Assembly: GCF_050016015.1 (NCBI RefSeq)
Contig: NZ_JBNHEQ010000202.1
Span: 51,971-115,970, forward strand
Direction of reading: 5' to 3'
DNA from: Trichodesmium sp002260545
Lineage (GTDB): Bacteria > Cyanobacteriota > Cyanobacteriia > Cyanobacteriales > Microcoleaceae
Length of the DNA: 64,000 bases
Shown here in pieces: positions 35,508 through 44,462 of the stretch. The notes below the pieces were generated by a model. The model searched no databases. It saw only the letters and a list, made by a program, of their open reading frames with translations, and was not told the origin of the DNA. Position 1 is the stretch's first letter. The number at the start of each line of letters is the position of its first letter. The position numbers and the translations under genes were made by a program.

Positions 35508-36005
35508 TCACATACCAATAACATATTTTCGCCATTCTTTGTTATTACCACTTTTAACGTGTTTAGTCAATTCAAAGTAAAGACCACTATGGGGTTTTCG
35601 AGGAGGATAATGCAAAGTCATATTAGCCTCTCTAGGAGTACGACTTCCTTTTCGTACATTACAGCGAACACAAGCAGTCACAAGGTTGTCCCAAGTATCA
35701 CCTCCACCACGCGATCGTGGTACTACATGATCTAAAGTCAAATCATCACCCACATAACCACAGTATTGACAGGAATGACCATCTCGGTGCATAATATTTC
35801 GGCGTGTTAAAGGAATATCTTTGTAAGGAACTCGGACATAGTAGCGCAGTCGGATGACTGTTGGTAACGGAATATCTGGAAGAAGGTATGTTCCGTTATG
35901 TTCAATTTGCTCCGCTTTACCTTTGAGTAACAAGACGATCGCTCGTCGCCAACTCGTGATATTGAGCGGTTCATAAGAAGCGTTCAACACTAAAACATTG
36001 GCCAT
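35508..36005 (-). CDS. HNH endonuclease family protein
   Basis: A small single-domain HNH nuclease, widespread and conserved in cyanobacteria. The 165-residue product opens with VLVLNASYEPLNITSWRRAI. The HNH core has zinc-binding pairs CQYCG and CVRCN around the catalytic LTLDHVVPRSRGGGDTWDNLV (His and Asn visible). Family members resemble the free-standing HNH nucleases annotated next to housekeeping genes; whether it nicks DNA in repair or has another role is not known. The stop abuts a strong terminator, indicating an independently transcribed gene. Confidence 0.92.
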   Translation of the reverse strand: MANVLVLNASYEPLNITSWRRAIVLLLKGKAEQIEHNGTYLLPDIPLPTVIRLRYYVRVPYKDIPLTRRNIMHRDGHSCQYCGYVGDDLTLDHVVPRSRGGGDTWDNLVTACVRCNVRKGSRTPREANMTLHYPPRKPHSGLYFELTKHVKSGNNKEWRKYVIGM

Positions 36006-36333
36006 TGATATTTCTGAAAAGAGAATATTTTCTCAGATATTAGCACAATTAATATTTCTGGGGACAAAAGTTTAGAGTTAAGCAATTTTCCACTAAATTT
36101 TATAAGTCTAAAAATATAGCTAAGAAAGAATTAGTCAGGAAATAGACCGATGATGAATCTTAGACTAAGAAGTTTTTTTCCACTATTTCCTATTCCCTAT
36201 TCCCTGCTATATATTTTTTTAGTTTTTTAAAAATAATCTTTTTGATTTTCTTATATACAACCTGATTTGATAAATTTTGGCAGTAGATTGTTTTAATAAA
36301 TAAAAAATTGAACTGATTGAGGAGTGAGTGAAA
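36006..36333. other. Divergent intergenic region (HNH gene / alr)
   Basis: AT-rich, with one CCTATTCCCTATTCCCT low-complexity run (about 36187-36205). It must hold both promoters, but no clear -10/-35 pair was picked out. GGAG at 36321-36324 is the alr ribosome site. Confidence 0.6.
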
Positions 36334-37557
36334 ATGTTGAGCTGGGAAAATGCCTCTTTTAAAACTCTGGCAACAGAAAGTTTAAATCAAGGAGCAATAG
36401 AAAGTGATGCTTATGGAGGTATTTGTCAAAGAGCATGGGTAGAAATTAACGATCAGGCATTGACTTATAATGTCCAACAAATTAAGAGCCTTTTATCAGA
36501 TAAAACTCAATTAATGGGAGTGGTAAAAGCGGATGCTTATGGACATGGAGCGTGTAAAGTATCTCAAACTATTTTAGAAGCTGGTGCAGATTGGTTGGCA
36601 GTAGCAACGGTGCCAGAGGGAATAGAATTAAGGTTAGCTGGAGTTGAAGCGCCAATTTTAATTTTAGGTGCAACAGATCGACATGAACAAATTCAAGCGA
36701 TCGCTCACTGGCAACTACAACCAACTATTTGCACGCCTCAACAAGCTCTAGTTTTTTCAGAAACTCTTTCCCACTACACTGAAGCAATGCCAGTACATCT
36801 CAAGTTGGATACGGGAATGTCTCGTTTAGGAACACCTTGGCAACAGGCAGTGGAATTTGTAAAATTTGTGCAGGGGTTACCAAATTTAAAAATTGCTAGT
36901 ATTTATTCCCACTTTGCCACAGCAGATCACCCAGACCAAACAGTGATGAAACAGCAGCATCAAAGGTTTGAGGAAGCAATAGATTTGTGTGGTATTGGTG
37001 GAAAAAGTTCTCCTGGTGATATACGACTTCATTTAGCTAACTCGGCAGCGACATTAACTGACTCTGCCTTGCACTACGATATGGTACGGGTGGGTTTAGC
37101 TATTTATGGTCTGTATCCAGCACCTCATCTACAGGATAAAATTGACTTAAAACCAGCAATGCAAGTAAAAGCTAGGGTGACACAAGTCAAAACTATTGAA
37201 GCAGGTACTGGTGTGAGTTATGGTTATCAGTTTATTGCTCCAAAGCAGATGCGTTTGGCAGTGGTGGGTATTGGTTATGCTGACGGTGTAGCTCGTAACC
37301 TTTCCAATAAGATGAAAGTCATTGTGCGCGATCGACTAATTCCACAAGTGGGAGCTATTACAATGGATCAGTTGATGTTGGATGTGAGTGCTATACCCGA
37401 TCTAGAAACAGGTGAAGTGGTAACTTTATTGGGAGAGGTTGGTAAACATCAAATTTCTGCTGAAGACTGGGCAAATAGTTTAGGAACTATTTCCTGGGAA
37501 ATTCTTTGTGGTTTTAAAAATAGGTTGCCTCGTGTAGCAGTTATCATGTCCGGTTGA
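36334..37557 (+). CDS. alr: Alanine racemase
   Basis: A PLP enzyme that interconverts L- and D-alanine for peptidoglycan. From ATG 36334 the product has 407 residues. The PLP-binding Lys lies in MGVVKADAYGHGACKV, the catalytic Tyr in GVSYGYQF, and LDTGMSRLG and ITMDQLMLDVS are conserved. A GTG at 36328 is in frame but only three bases from GGAG, whereas ATG 36334 has nine-base spacing. The gene ends RLPRVAVIMSG, and the last codons coincide with the TATCATGTCCGGT terminal repeat of a family A element, which supplies the stop. A plus-strand terminator lies about 500 bases downstream. Confidence 0.96.
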   Translation: MLSWENASFKTLATESLNQGAIESDAYGGICQRAWVEINDQALTYNVQQIKSLLSDKTQLMGVVKADAYGHGACKVSQTILEAGADWLAVATVPEGIELRLAGVEAPILILGATDRHEQIQAIAHWQLQPTICTPQQALVFSETLSHYTEAMPVHLKLDTGMSRLGTPWQQAVEFVKFVQGLPNLKIASIYSHFATADHPDQTVMKQQHQRFEEAIDLCGIGGKSSPGDIRLHLANSAATLTDSALHYDMVRVGLAIYGLYPAPHLQDKIDLKPAMQVKARVTQVKTIEAGTGVSYGYQFIAPKQMRLAVVGIGYADGVARNLSNKMKVIVRDRLIPQVGAITMDQLMLDVSAIPDLETGEVVTLLGEVGKHQISAEDWANSLGTISWEILCGFKNRLPRVAVIMSG

Positions 37558-37706
37558 ATAGTTATAAATAAACGAGAGAGGAGTCAGGAGTCAGGAGCCA
37601 GGAGTCAGGAGGGAAGAGAGGAGAAAGAAAGTATAAAAAGAAGAAAGTTTTTTTGGTCGCGTAAGCGGAACGGAGTTCTATCACGCTCTTATCCGGACAT
37701 GATATT
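37542..37706. repeat. MITE-like element, family A, overlapping the alr 3' end
   Basis: Left end TATCATGTCCGGT (37542-37554) and right end TCCGGACATGATAT (37692-37705) are inverted. Between them are tandem GAGTCAGGAGTCAGGAGCC units and a purine run. The left end contributes the last alr codons and the TGA stop. Confidence 0.65.
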
Positions 37707-37748
37707 ACCTGTAATAGCTGTAACTCATGCTATCTGGAAATCCGCTGT

Positions 37749-37904
37749 AATATCATGTCCGCTAGTATCGTTTGTGTAAACTCAAGCATAAGTATCTATA
37801 GGAAATTTAAGTTTTTTCAGGCTTTTAAACCTTCTCTCCTAGATAATATGAGCCTTCTTCCTTACCCTGAGCTTACAATACCGATGCTACCGGACATCAT
37901 ATAA
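37749..37904 (-). repeat. MITE-like element, family A, copy 3
   Basis: AATATCATGTCCGC at the left and ACCGATGCTACCGGACATCA at the right. The complement aligns with 1542-1695 along its length (GGTAAGGAAGAAGGCT, TATCTAGGAGAGAA, TTTACACAAACGATAC). Confidence 0.75.
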
Positions 37905-38054
37905 CTAATATTAAAATAACCACCCCAATACTGAGGTGGCTATTGACTTATTAATTAAAAAACGAGTTAGCAAATATGATTAGTATTAGCGTTTAACTGA
38001 ATCTTGACCTAACTAAGCTTTAATTATTACAGACTCATTCAATAGAAATCAACA

Positions 38055-38080
38055 GGGTTATTGCAATAACCCATTTTTTT
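38055..38080 (+). terminator. Rho-independent terminator (plus strand)
   Basis: GGGTTATTGCAATAACCC, a perfect nine-base-arm palindrome, is followed by ATTTTTTTT. It points along alr transcription but lies 500 bp after the alr stop, consistent with repeats having been inserted between them. Confidence 0.7.
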
Positions 38081-38130
38081 TCTCTAGTAACAAAATTTTA
38101 TTTATTTAATCATAATTTCTGTAATTTTAC

Positions 38131-38607
38131 TTATTTATAACCAAGGTCTGATAGTAAATCTACTTGTTGAGATGCTGCCACTGCTAATTTATCGCAACGC
38201 TCATTTTCTATATTTCCAGAATGACCCCGTACCCAAGAAAATTCAACTTCATGTTTATCGCATAAATCTAATAATTTTCCCCATAGATCGGGATTCATTG
38301 CTTTATCTTTTTTATTCCGTTTCCAACCATTAGCTCGCCAACGTTTTGCCCAACCTTTTGTAACAGCATCAACTATATATTTCGAGTCAGTATATAGGGT
38401 GACAATAGAGGGAAATTCTAGTTTTTCTAATCCTACTATTGCTGCCATTAATTCCATACGGTTATTAGTAGTTAATTTATAACCTCTAGAGAATTCTTGG
38501 CGTTGTTTACCAGCAGATAAGAGAACAATACCATAACCACCAGGGCCAGGATTTCCACTACAAGCACCATCAGTATAAATAGTAATTTCTGGTTTGTTTT
38601 CTGTCAT
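38131..38607 (-). CDS. rnhA: Ribonuclease HI
   Basis: Degrades the RNA strand of RNA-DNA hybrids, removing R-loops and primers. The 158-residue product has the full catalytic set: Asp in ITIYTDGACSGNPGPGGYG, Glu in NNRMELMAAIVGL, Asp in TLYTDSKYIVDAV and Asp in IENERCDKLAVAA, plus SWVRGHSGN with the flexible-loop His. The basic handle region WAKRWRANGWKRNKKDK is present as in E. coli type I enzymes. The start is ATG 38607. It is convergent with alr and stands alone. Confidence 0.97.
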   Translation of the reverse strand: MTENKPEITIYTDGACSGNPGPGGYGIVLLSAGKQRQEFSRGYKLTTNNRMELMAAIVGLEKLEFPSIVTLYTDSKYIVDAVTKGWAKRWRANGWKRNKKDKAMNPDLWGKLLDLCDKHEVEFSWVRGHSGNIENERCDKLAVAASQQVDLLSDLGYK

Positions 38608-38677
38608 TTTAGTTCCTTTTTATTAGAGTAAATTTGCTCTAAAGAATAATAGAGTGATATGGTAGTCAAGCACAATA

Positions 38678-38782
38678 ATGGTAGATAGTAGCTTAAGTAA
38701 CTACTATACTTTTTTAACAAATAGTATAGGATATGCACTTTTACTATTACTATTTTTTGTGATTTACTGGTTAAGTTTATAA
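38678..38782 (+). CDS. Possible 34-residue single-pass membrane peptide
   Basis: ATG 38678 opens a 34-codon frame encoding a polar N-terminus (VDSSLSNYYTFLTNS) and one hydrophobic segment (IGYALLLLLFFVIYWLSL). The form recalls small photosynthetic-complex subunits but matches none known to me. No clear ribosome site is seen. It could equally be chance in AT-rich DNA. Confidence 0.25.
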   Translation: MVDSSLSNYYTFLTNSIGYALLLLLFFVIYWLSL

Positions 38783-38790
38783 AAATAAAA

Positions 38791-38916
38791 ATGATTAATC
38801 AATATACAGGGTTGACTGAGTATTACAATTTATGGGTTACTTCTGGTTATTACGACTACCAGGATATTGCTAGAGAAGTAGACTCAGTTATCGGGAATGG
38901 TCGTTGCATACTCTAA
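38791..38916 (+). pseudogene. N-terminal remnant of a class I SAM methyltransferase
   Basis: A 41-codon frame reading YTGLTEYYNLWVTSGYYDYQ and DIAREVDSVIGNGRCIL before a TAA. The pattern (E)LYDLWxxSGYYDY...IIGxxRKILELGxGTG is the typical start of a cyanobacterial SAM-dependent methyltransferase; the protein stops just where the SAM-binding glycine motif would begin. Fifteen bases later a 100-bp element with perfect terminal inverted repeats begins. The rest of the gene is not found downstream. The gene appears to have been truncated with deletion or insertion. Confidence 0.6.
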
Positions 38917-38930
38917 GAAAGTAAATCTTT

Positions 38931-39030
38931 CAGGACTTACCTAGAGATACTAGAAGCACAGTAAGAGTTGCCTAACTCAATAAATTCTCTAATGTAAAAT
39001 ATGTAAAATATTTATTTTGGGTAAGTCCTG
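38931..39030. repeat. 100-bp element with 11-bp terminal inverted repeats
   Basis: CAGGACTTACC at the left and GGTAAGTCCTG at the right are exact inverted copies. CAGGACTTAC ends are common on cyanobacterial insertion sequences, so this is probably a short non-autonomous derivative. No clear target duplication is seen. Confidence 0.7.
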
Positions 39031-39142
39031 TCTAGTTATCCAAAATGGTTATGCCCAATTTGCTAATTACTTTATAGATAGTATATTGAGATAAATAAGT
39101 TTTTTTAATAAACTTCTGTGTAAATTTGTAATTACAAAACTG

Positions 39143-40189
39143 ATGAACTCAATCTCACAAACTGAATCCCGCAAAGCAGAGCATCTACGAATCTGTTTAG
39201 AATCAGATGTCCAATTTAACAACACGACCAATGGGTTAGACCGTTACCGTTTTACCCACTGCTGTTTACCAGAACTAAATCGCAGTGAAATAGATATAAC
39301 AACTAAATTTCTTGGGAAACAACTCGGTGCGCCATTATTAATATCTTCGATGACAGGTGGCACTGAACAAGCCAAAATGATTAATTATCGGTTAGCCAAA
39401 GTTGCCCAACACTATAAAATAGCTATGGGAGTTGGTTCGGAACGGGTAGCTGTAGAAAACTCCAAGGTAGCTGATACTTTTGCTGTGCGATCGCTTGCTC
39501 CTGATATCCTCCTTTTTGCTAACTTAGGAGCTGTCCAACTCAATTATGATTATGGTCTTGACCAGTGTCAACAAGCGATTGACATTTTACAGGCAGATGC
39601 TCTGATTTTACATCTCAATCCTCTCCAAGAGTGCATTCAGACTGAAGGTGATACTAATTTCAAAGGTATTCTTGACAAAATATCAAAGTTATGTTCCTTA
39701 CTTCCAGTGCCAGTAATTGCTAAAGAAGTAGGTAATGGCATTTCTAGGCAAATGGCTGAAAAACTAATTGATGCTGGAGTAGCAGCCATTGACGTTGCGG
39801 GAGCTGGAGGGACTTCTTGGGCAAAAATTGAAGGTGAACGCGCTATAGATGCTCGTCAGCGTAGGTTAGGAAATACTTTTGCTAATTGGGGTTTACCCAC
39901 CGCAGAATGTATAACTGCTATCCGCACCTTTAACTCAGAGATTCCTTTAATTGCTTCTGGAGGTTTACGAAATGGGTTAGACGTGGCAAAGGCGATCGCT
40001 CTTGGTGCAGACTTAGGTGGATTAGCTTGGCCATTTCTCCAAGCAGCAGTCGAATCAGAAGAATCTCTAAATTTATTAGTAGATATATTAATTGCAGAAA
40101 TAACTACAGTTCTATTTTGTACAGGTAATTCTGACTTATCTGAACTAAAAAAATCAGAAACTTTGGAAAAATTAAACTCAAGAATGTAG
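39143..40189 (+). CDS. fni: Type 2 isopentenyl-diphosphate delta-isomerase
   Basis: An FMN- and NADPH-dependent enzyme that interconverts IPP and DMAPP, feeding carotenoid, chlorophyll phytol and quinone synthesis. The 348-residue product has the type 2 motifs: RKAEHLRICLE at the N-terminus, LISSMTGGTEQA, MGVGSERVA, LHLNPLQECIQTEGD (the Gln/Glu metal site) and AGAGGTSWAKIEGER for FMN phosphate. Length is normal. The start is ATG 39143. It has no close neighbour; upstream lie the methyltransferase remnant and a TIR element. Confidence 0.96.
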   Translation: MNSISQTESRKAEHLRICLESDVQFNNTTNGLDRYRFTHCCLPELNRSEIDITTKFLGKQLGAPLLISSMTGGTEQAKMINYRLAKVAQHYKIAMGVGSERVAVENSKVADTFAVRSLAPDILLFANLGAVQLNYDYGLDQCQQAIDILQADALILHLNPLQECIQTEGDTNFKGILDKISKLCSLLPVPVIAKEVGNGISRQMAEKLIDAGVAAIDVAGAGGTSWAKIEGERAIDARQRRLGNTFANWGLPTAECITAIRTFNSEIPLIASGGLRNGLDVAKAIALGADLGGLAWPFLQAAVESEESLNLLVDILIAEITTVLFCTGNSDLSELKKSETLEKLNSRM

Positions 40190-40788
40190 TAAGTATTGAA
40201 TAGAAATCTCCGGAAAATAAATAAACCTTTGAGTTAGATCGGCTAAAGAAAGAAAAAGTTACCATAAAAAATCCTTTTTCATGCCTTTTTAGTAAAAATA
40301 TCTTCCCTGTTCCCCCTTCCCTGTTCCCTGTTCCCTACTCCTCGAAAAAATCTATATCTTTTTCGGAGAGGTCTAATAGATAGAGCAAATTCTAGGTATG
40401 TGAGGTACACATATTAAAGATAAAACTTTTTTAGAACAGGCATATTGTCTGTCACAGTTGTACCTTACTTAAGGTTGAATCTGCTGTAACAACTATTGAG
40501 AAAAATTAAGAATCAGAATATTTTGCTAGAACAGATTTTCTTTATTTGCTGAATTAAATTGCCCAAGCTAAAAATGTACTTTTGCTGTAGATTTTTCATA
40601 GAAAGAAAAGATTTAGTGATGTACAAATATTGATATTAATATGTATATTTTTTCACTTAAAAATTTGTAGTAATTTAAAATTTAATGCAGTCAGTAAATT
40701 TGGCAAAGTTTTTTATATTTTTTAGTTAGGATAAATATAAACTAATACCATTAGTTAGTTTCCCACATTAACAACTCTTACTAGAAAA
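40190..40788. other. Non-coding gap between fni and sppA
   Basis: About 600 bp, AT-rich, with TTCCCTGTTCCCTGTTCCC low-complexity sequence (40312-40340) and an AACAGGCATATTGTCTGT hairpin (about 40434). The part nearest sppA (40500-40788) is free of recognised repeats and probably carries its promoter, which I could not pinpoint. Confidence 0.55.
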
Positions 40789-42615
40789 ATGAAGGATTTC
40801 TTCAAATACACATTTGCCAGTCTAATTGGTAGCATACTAGGAATTACTGTAATTATCGGCCTCGGATTCGGCGGACTAATATTTTTTGTTGCTTCGATCG
40901 CCAGCAAAACTAAAGATGTAGGTCCACAAGTTAAAGACAAATCAATCTTAGTCTTCGATCTCGGTACAAATATTACAGATACTCGACCCATATCCTCCAC
41001 TGGGGAAGCACTCCAAGAAGCTTTATCCAGCGACCAACCGACAACCATGACCCTCCGAACAGTAATTAATACTCTCAATGCTGCTGCCCAAGATGAAAAA
41101 ATAATCGGCATTTACATTAAAGGTAGCAACACTCCAGGAGCAACAGGATTAGCAAATCTACAAGAAATACGGCAAGCACTTCAACGGTTCCGAGACACTG
41201 GCAAAACTATTATTGCTTATGATATGGACTGGACAGAAAGAGAATATTATCTAGCTTCGGTAGCAGATGAAGTTGTGATTAATCCTTTTGGTGCCCTTGA
41301 GTTCAATGGTTTAAGTTCTCAAACTATGTTTTTGACTGGGGCTTTGGATAAATTTGGCATCGGAGTTCAGGTAACGAGAGTGGGTAAATATAAGTCTGCC
41401 GTTGAACCCTTTATCCTAGAAAAAATGAGTCCGGAAAACCGACAGCAAACTCTCCAATTATTACAGAATATTTGGGGTCAATATCTGCAAACAATTTCTA
41501 CAAGTCGAGGGTTAACAACACAGCAGTTACAAGCGATCGCTGATAATCAGGGTCTATTGATAGCGAATACCAGTTTAGAAACTAAGTTAGTAGATAGAGT
41601 TGCCTATTACGATGAAGTGTTGACAAAACTTAAACAACTAACTGGTAAAGAAGAGGAAGATAAAACTTTTACACAAGTTAGTCTCAACAACTATGGCAAA
41701 GTACCAAAAGTTGCAGAAGGTCTTAGTAACAATGTTAAAAGCAACAATAAAATTGCTGTAGTTTATGCTGAAGGAGAAATAGTTAATGGTACTGGTACTC
41801 CCAGACAGGTAGGAGGCGATCGCGTAGCAAAGGAATTGCGAAAGCTACGATTTGACGACAAGGTTAAGGCAGTGGTGTTGCGAGTTAATAGTCCAGGTGG
41901 TAGTGCATCAGCATCAGAAGTTATTGGTAGGGAAGTCAAGCTTATTAGTGAGGAAAAACCTGTGGTTGTATCTATGGGTAATATCGCTGCTTCTGGCGGG
42001 TATTGGATTTCGATGAATGCAGATCGAATAGTTGCTGAACCTACTACTGTTACTGGTTCAATAGGGGTTTTTGGTGTGTTGTTCAATGTTCAAGAAGTAG
42101 CTAATGAAAATGGAATTACTTGGGATGTGGTGAAAGTTGGTAAGTTTGCAGATTTGAATACTACTTCTCGTCCTAAAACTGAAGAGGAGTTAGTATTGAT
42201 TCAAAAGATGGTGGATTCAATTTACGAGCGGTTTATTACAAATGTGGCAACTGCTCGTAATTTAGCAAAGGAAAAAGTAGCGGAAATTGCTCAAGGTAGG
42301 GTATGGTCTGGTGCTGATGCTCAAGAGTTAGGTTTGGTTGATGAGATTGGTGGGATAGAAGTTGCTATTAAAGTTGCTGCGGAAAAAGCTGAACTGGGGG
42401 ATAGTTGGAAAGTTGAGGAATATCCTAAGTCTCGTAGTTTGGAGCAACGGATTTTCCGCAGTCTTTCTGGTGTAGAAGTTGACATATCTACGACTCCTGT
42501 AGACCCACTAACGGCAGAATTTAAAAAGTTACAGCAGGAGTTAGCTAGTTTGAGAGCGATGAACGATCCTTATGGGATTTATACTCGTTTACCGTTTAAT
42601 TTGAGAATTGATTAA
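40789..42615 (+). CDS. sppA: Signal peptide peptidase SppA, 67-kDa type
   Basis: A membrane-anchored serine protease that degrades cleaved signal peptides and, in cyanobacteria, is linked to antenna adjustment in light stress. The 608-residue product is the long duplicated form: one N-terminal membrane segment at about residues 8-36 (GSILGITVIIGLGFGGLIFF), an N-terminal domain carrying the catalytic Lys (VTRVGKYKSAVEPF), and a C-terminal domain with the nucleophile Ser in NIAASGGYWISMNAD. VVLRVNSPGGSASASE and TVTGSIGVFG are also conserved. It is a single gene; the active site probably faces the periplasm or lumen. Confidence 0.95.
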   Translation: MKDFFKYTFASLIGSILGITVIIGLGFGGLIFFVASIASKTKDVGPQVKDKSILVFDLGTNITDTRPISSTGEALQEALSSDQPTTMTLRTVINTLNAAAQDEKIIGIYIKGSNTPGATGLANLQEIRQALQRFRDTGKTIIAYDMDWTEREYYLASVADEVVINPFGALEFNGLSSQTMFLTGALDKFGIGVQVTRVGKYKSAVEPFILEKMSPENRQQTLQLLQNIWGQYLQTISTSRGLTTQQLQAIADNQGLLIANTSLETKLVDRVAYYDEVLTKLKQLTGKEEEDKTFTQVSLNNYGKVPKVAEGLSNNVKSNNKIAVVYAEGEIVNGTGTPRQVGGDRVAKELRKLRFDDKVKAVVLRVNSPGGSASASEVIGREVKLISEEKPVVVSMGNIAASGGYWISMNADRIVAEPTTVTGSIGVFGVLFNVQEVANENGITWDVVKVGKFADLNTTSRPKTEEELVLIQKMVDSIYERFITNVATARNLAKEKVAEIAQGRVWSGADAQELGLVDEIGGIEVAIKVAAEKAELGDSWKVEEYPKSRSLEQRIFRSLSGVEVDISTTPVDPLTAEFKKLQQELASLRAMNDPYGIYTRLPFNLRID

Positions 42616-42923
42616 TTGAGGATTCAGGAATTAGTAGGGTGCTGTTAGCAATAGCATAACTCACCCTATTCAAATCTAGTAGCAAAGTTCAAGAATTAAG
42701 AATTTAGAATTAAGAATTTAGAATTACCTCTCCTTGAAAATGAGAGGATTGACAAACAGGAAAATTTTTATTTATTATCCCCTTAAAAGGGGAGGCTTTA
42801 AACCACAATATTTCGGTAAATTATTCCTAACTTACTCCTAATTTTAACCATTCTCTAGGAAGCACATTACTTTGTTTTCCCATTAATATTAGAGTTGTTC
42901 CTATAAATAACTTGGAGTTAAAT
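42616..42923. other. Gap with family B repeat
   Basis: Contains AATTTAGAATTAAGAATTTAG direct repeats, then a family B copy at 42724-42823 (AATTACCTCTCCTTGAAAAT to TTTCGGTAAATTATTCC). Then comes the GGAG ribosome site of the next gene. Confidence 0.6.
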
Positions 42924-43331
42924 ATGAATCTGCTAAAACGTTGTTTTCTTAACATAGAAGATATAGAAATAGAAATTTGTAAAAATGTAAATGGTATCTA
43001 TTTTGTTCGGCATCATACCTACTGGAGCATAGCCTATGGGAAAAAAAATCCAGACCCAGTATACGACTGCATCACCTACAACCTCGAACTTATGGTCAAA
43101 AATCGCCTTTCAACAATAAAGTGGTCTGGTTATCAGTTTAAATTAGAAAAGATTTGTTTTGAGGATGGTATGGAAGTAGAAACTGCTTTAATTCCACTGC
43201 AAATGTTTGAAGATTTTATCCACTATCAAGCTAATAACTACAGAGGAAATCCACCAGATAATGAATGTACTAAATTAGCTCATTGGCTCAAAAATAATAG
43301 CTTCAAAGAATTAGCAATCTCCCATCTTTGA
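42924..43331 (+). CDS. Conserved hypothetical protein
   Basis: A 135-residue soluble protein I do not recognise. The start is ATG 42924, with GGAG six bases before; a TTG at 42912 overlaps that site and is less likely. The sequence has alternating hydrophobic/charged stretches (IEDIEIEICKNVNGIYFVRH; YDCITYNLELMVKNRLSTIK) suggesting an alpha/beta fold, with Trp and aromatic residues. No signal peptide, membrane segment or metal motif is seen. There is no operon partner. Codon use is like neighbouring genes. Confidence 0.6.
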   Translation: MNLLKRCFLNIEDIEIEICKNVNGIYFVRHHTYWSIAYGKKNPDPVYDCITYNLELMVKNRLSTIKWSGYQFKLEKICFEDGMEVETALIPLQMFEDFIHYQANNYRGNPPDNECTKLAHWLKNNSFKELAISHL

Positions 43332-43608
43332 AGCCAATTAAAAATTAATAATAAATAACCAAAACATTTACCCACCCTAGCAATGTTAGGCAAGGTAGGC
43401 AAACAACATAAATTTATTTTTATCCGTTCCAAAAATGCAATTATTAAATTTATTCAGATGAAATTGTTGGTTGTAGATTTAGAAAGAGTCGAGGTTTTAC
43501 AATGGAGAACCCAAAGATATATAGAGAAATTGTCAATGGGAAATAAATGCCGAAAATTTCGGCAGTTCAAAAAGCTGATAGCTGATAGCTGACTGCTGAA
43601 TGCTTAGG

Positions 43609-44313
43609 TTAAAACTTATAATTTCGTTCTCTTACCCACAAACTTATAGGTACAGCTTTACCTTGAGAATTAACTTTTACTTCTACGACAAAAGGTATTT
43701 CTTCTTCTGAATTAACACTACGTTGTACTTCCGAAATATTCTGATTAATTCTTTCTCGTTTATCCTCTGGCATATAATAAGTTTCTAAACCATATTTAAC
43801 TCTCCAACCATCAAGTTTTCCTTGAATAGCTATTTGATTATCTGGCAAATTTTCCGGCATTTTCGCACTTACCGCTACAGGTTGCCAAACTTTTGGAATA
43901 CCTGAGTTTTCTATTTTTTCAGGTGCAGCTAAAATTACATAAATATTAGTTTGATTATTTGAAGAAAATCTGCCCGAAGTTTCCAATTCAAATTGCTCCC
44001 AACCTGGAAGTTTACTCAAATTATTTTTGGTAGAAATATCATAACTTAATACTTGATAATAACCCCGCAAAAAATCATAAGGGTCTACAGGAGCAGTTTG
44101 TAAAATAACTGTTCTACCTGTAATGTGAGTGTAAATAGCTTGAGCAGGAACTGACAAAATTAATGCTAATTGCAAAGTTAAAGGCAAAACAAACCGCCAA
44201 ACAGGTATTTGCTTTACATTTGTTGTTTCAGCTTTAGGTAAACTTAATTCTTCAGTATTATCCTGATTTTTAGTTGATAAATTGGTTTGATTAAAAGGGT
44301 TAGAAAATTTCAT
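43609..44313 (-). CDS. GDYXXLXY domain-containing membrane protein
   Basis: A 234-residue membrane protein. After a polar N-terminus comes one membrane segment at about residues 38-60 (VLPLTLQLALILSVPAQAIY), then an extracytoplasmic domain with the family signature VDPYDFLRGYYQVLSYDIS (here RGYYQVLSY for the GDYXXLXY motif). ATG 44313 is chosen because GGAG sits seven bases upstream; a start at 44367 has no support. Members are usually encoded next to DUF2157 or DUF4401 membrane proteins, as here (the DUF2157 gene is 150 bp upstream on the same strand). Function is unknown; an envelope role is likely. Confidence 0.88.
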   Translation of the reverse strand: MKFSNPFNQTNLSTKNQDNTEELSLPKAETTNVKQIPVWRFVLPLTLQLALILSVPAQAIYTHITGRTVILQTAPVDPYDFLRGYYQVLSYDISTKNNLSKLPGWEQFELETSGRFSSNNQTNIYVILAAPEKIENSGIPKVWQPVAVSAKMPENLPDNQIAIQGKLDGWRVKYGLETYYMPEDKRERINQNISEVQRSVNSEEEIPFVVEVKVNSQGKAVPISLWVRERNYKF

Positions 44314-44462
44314 GTTAATTCTCCGATTAAAGAAGGAAGAAAGAAGAAAGAAGAAAGCAAAAATCAATTATTTACTAACGGATAATTGATAATTAAGCCC
44401 CAGAAGTTTAAAGCCTCTTTAGCAATTGATAATTAGAGATAGTTTTCATTATCCATTATCCA

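Larger units (their letters stand above)
37558..38130. other. Gap between convergent alr and rnhA, two family A elements
   Basis: Filled by the element at 37542-37706 and the inverted-orientation copy at 37749-37904. A CCACC/GGTGG hairpin (37914-37943) and the terminator at 38055-38080 follow. No gene is seen. Confidence 0.7.
38608..39142. other. Gap with gene remnants and a short TIR element
   Basis: Contains a possible 34-residue membrane peptide (38678-38782), the first 41 codons of a methyltransferase (38791-38916), and a 100-bp TIR element (38931-39030) directly after the truncation. AT-rich sequence then leads to fni. Confidence 0.6.

Noticed and set aside
43383..43592. 69-codon plus-strand frame
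   Set aside because: No ribosome site, ends in the GCTGATAGCTGATAGCTGA repeat, and the product resembles nothing.
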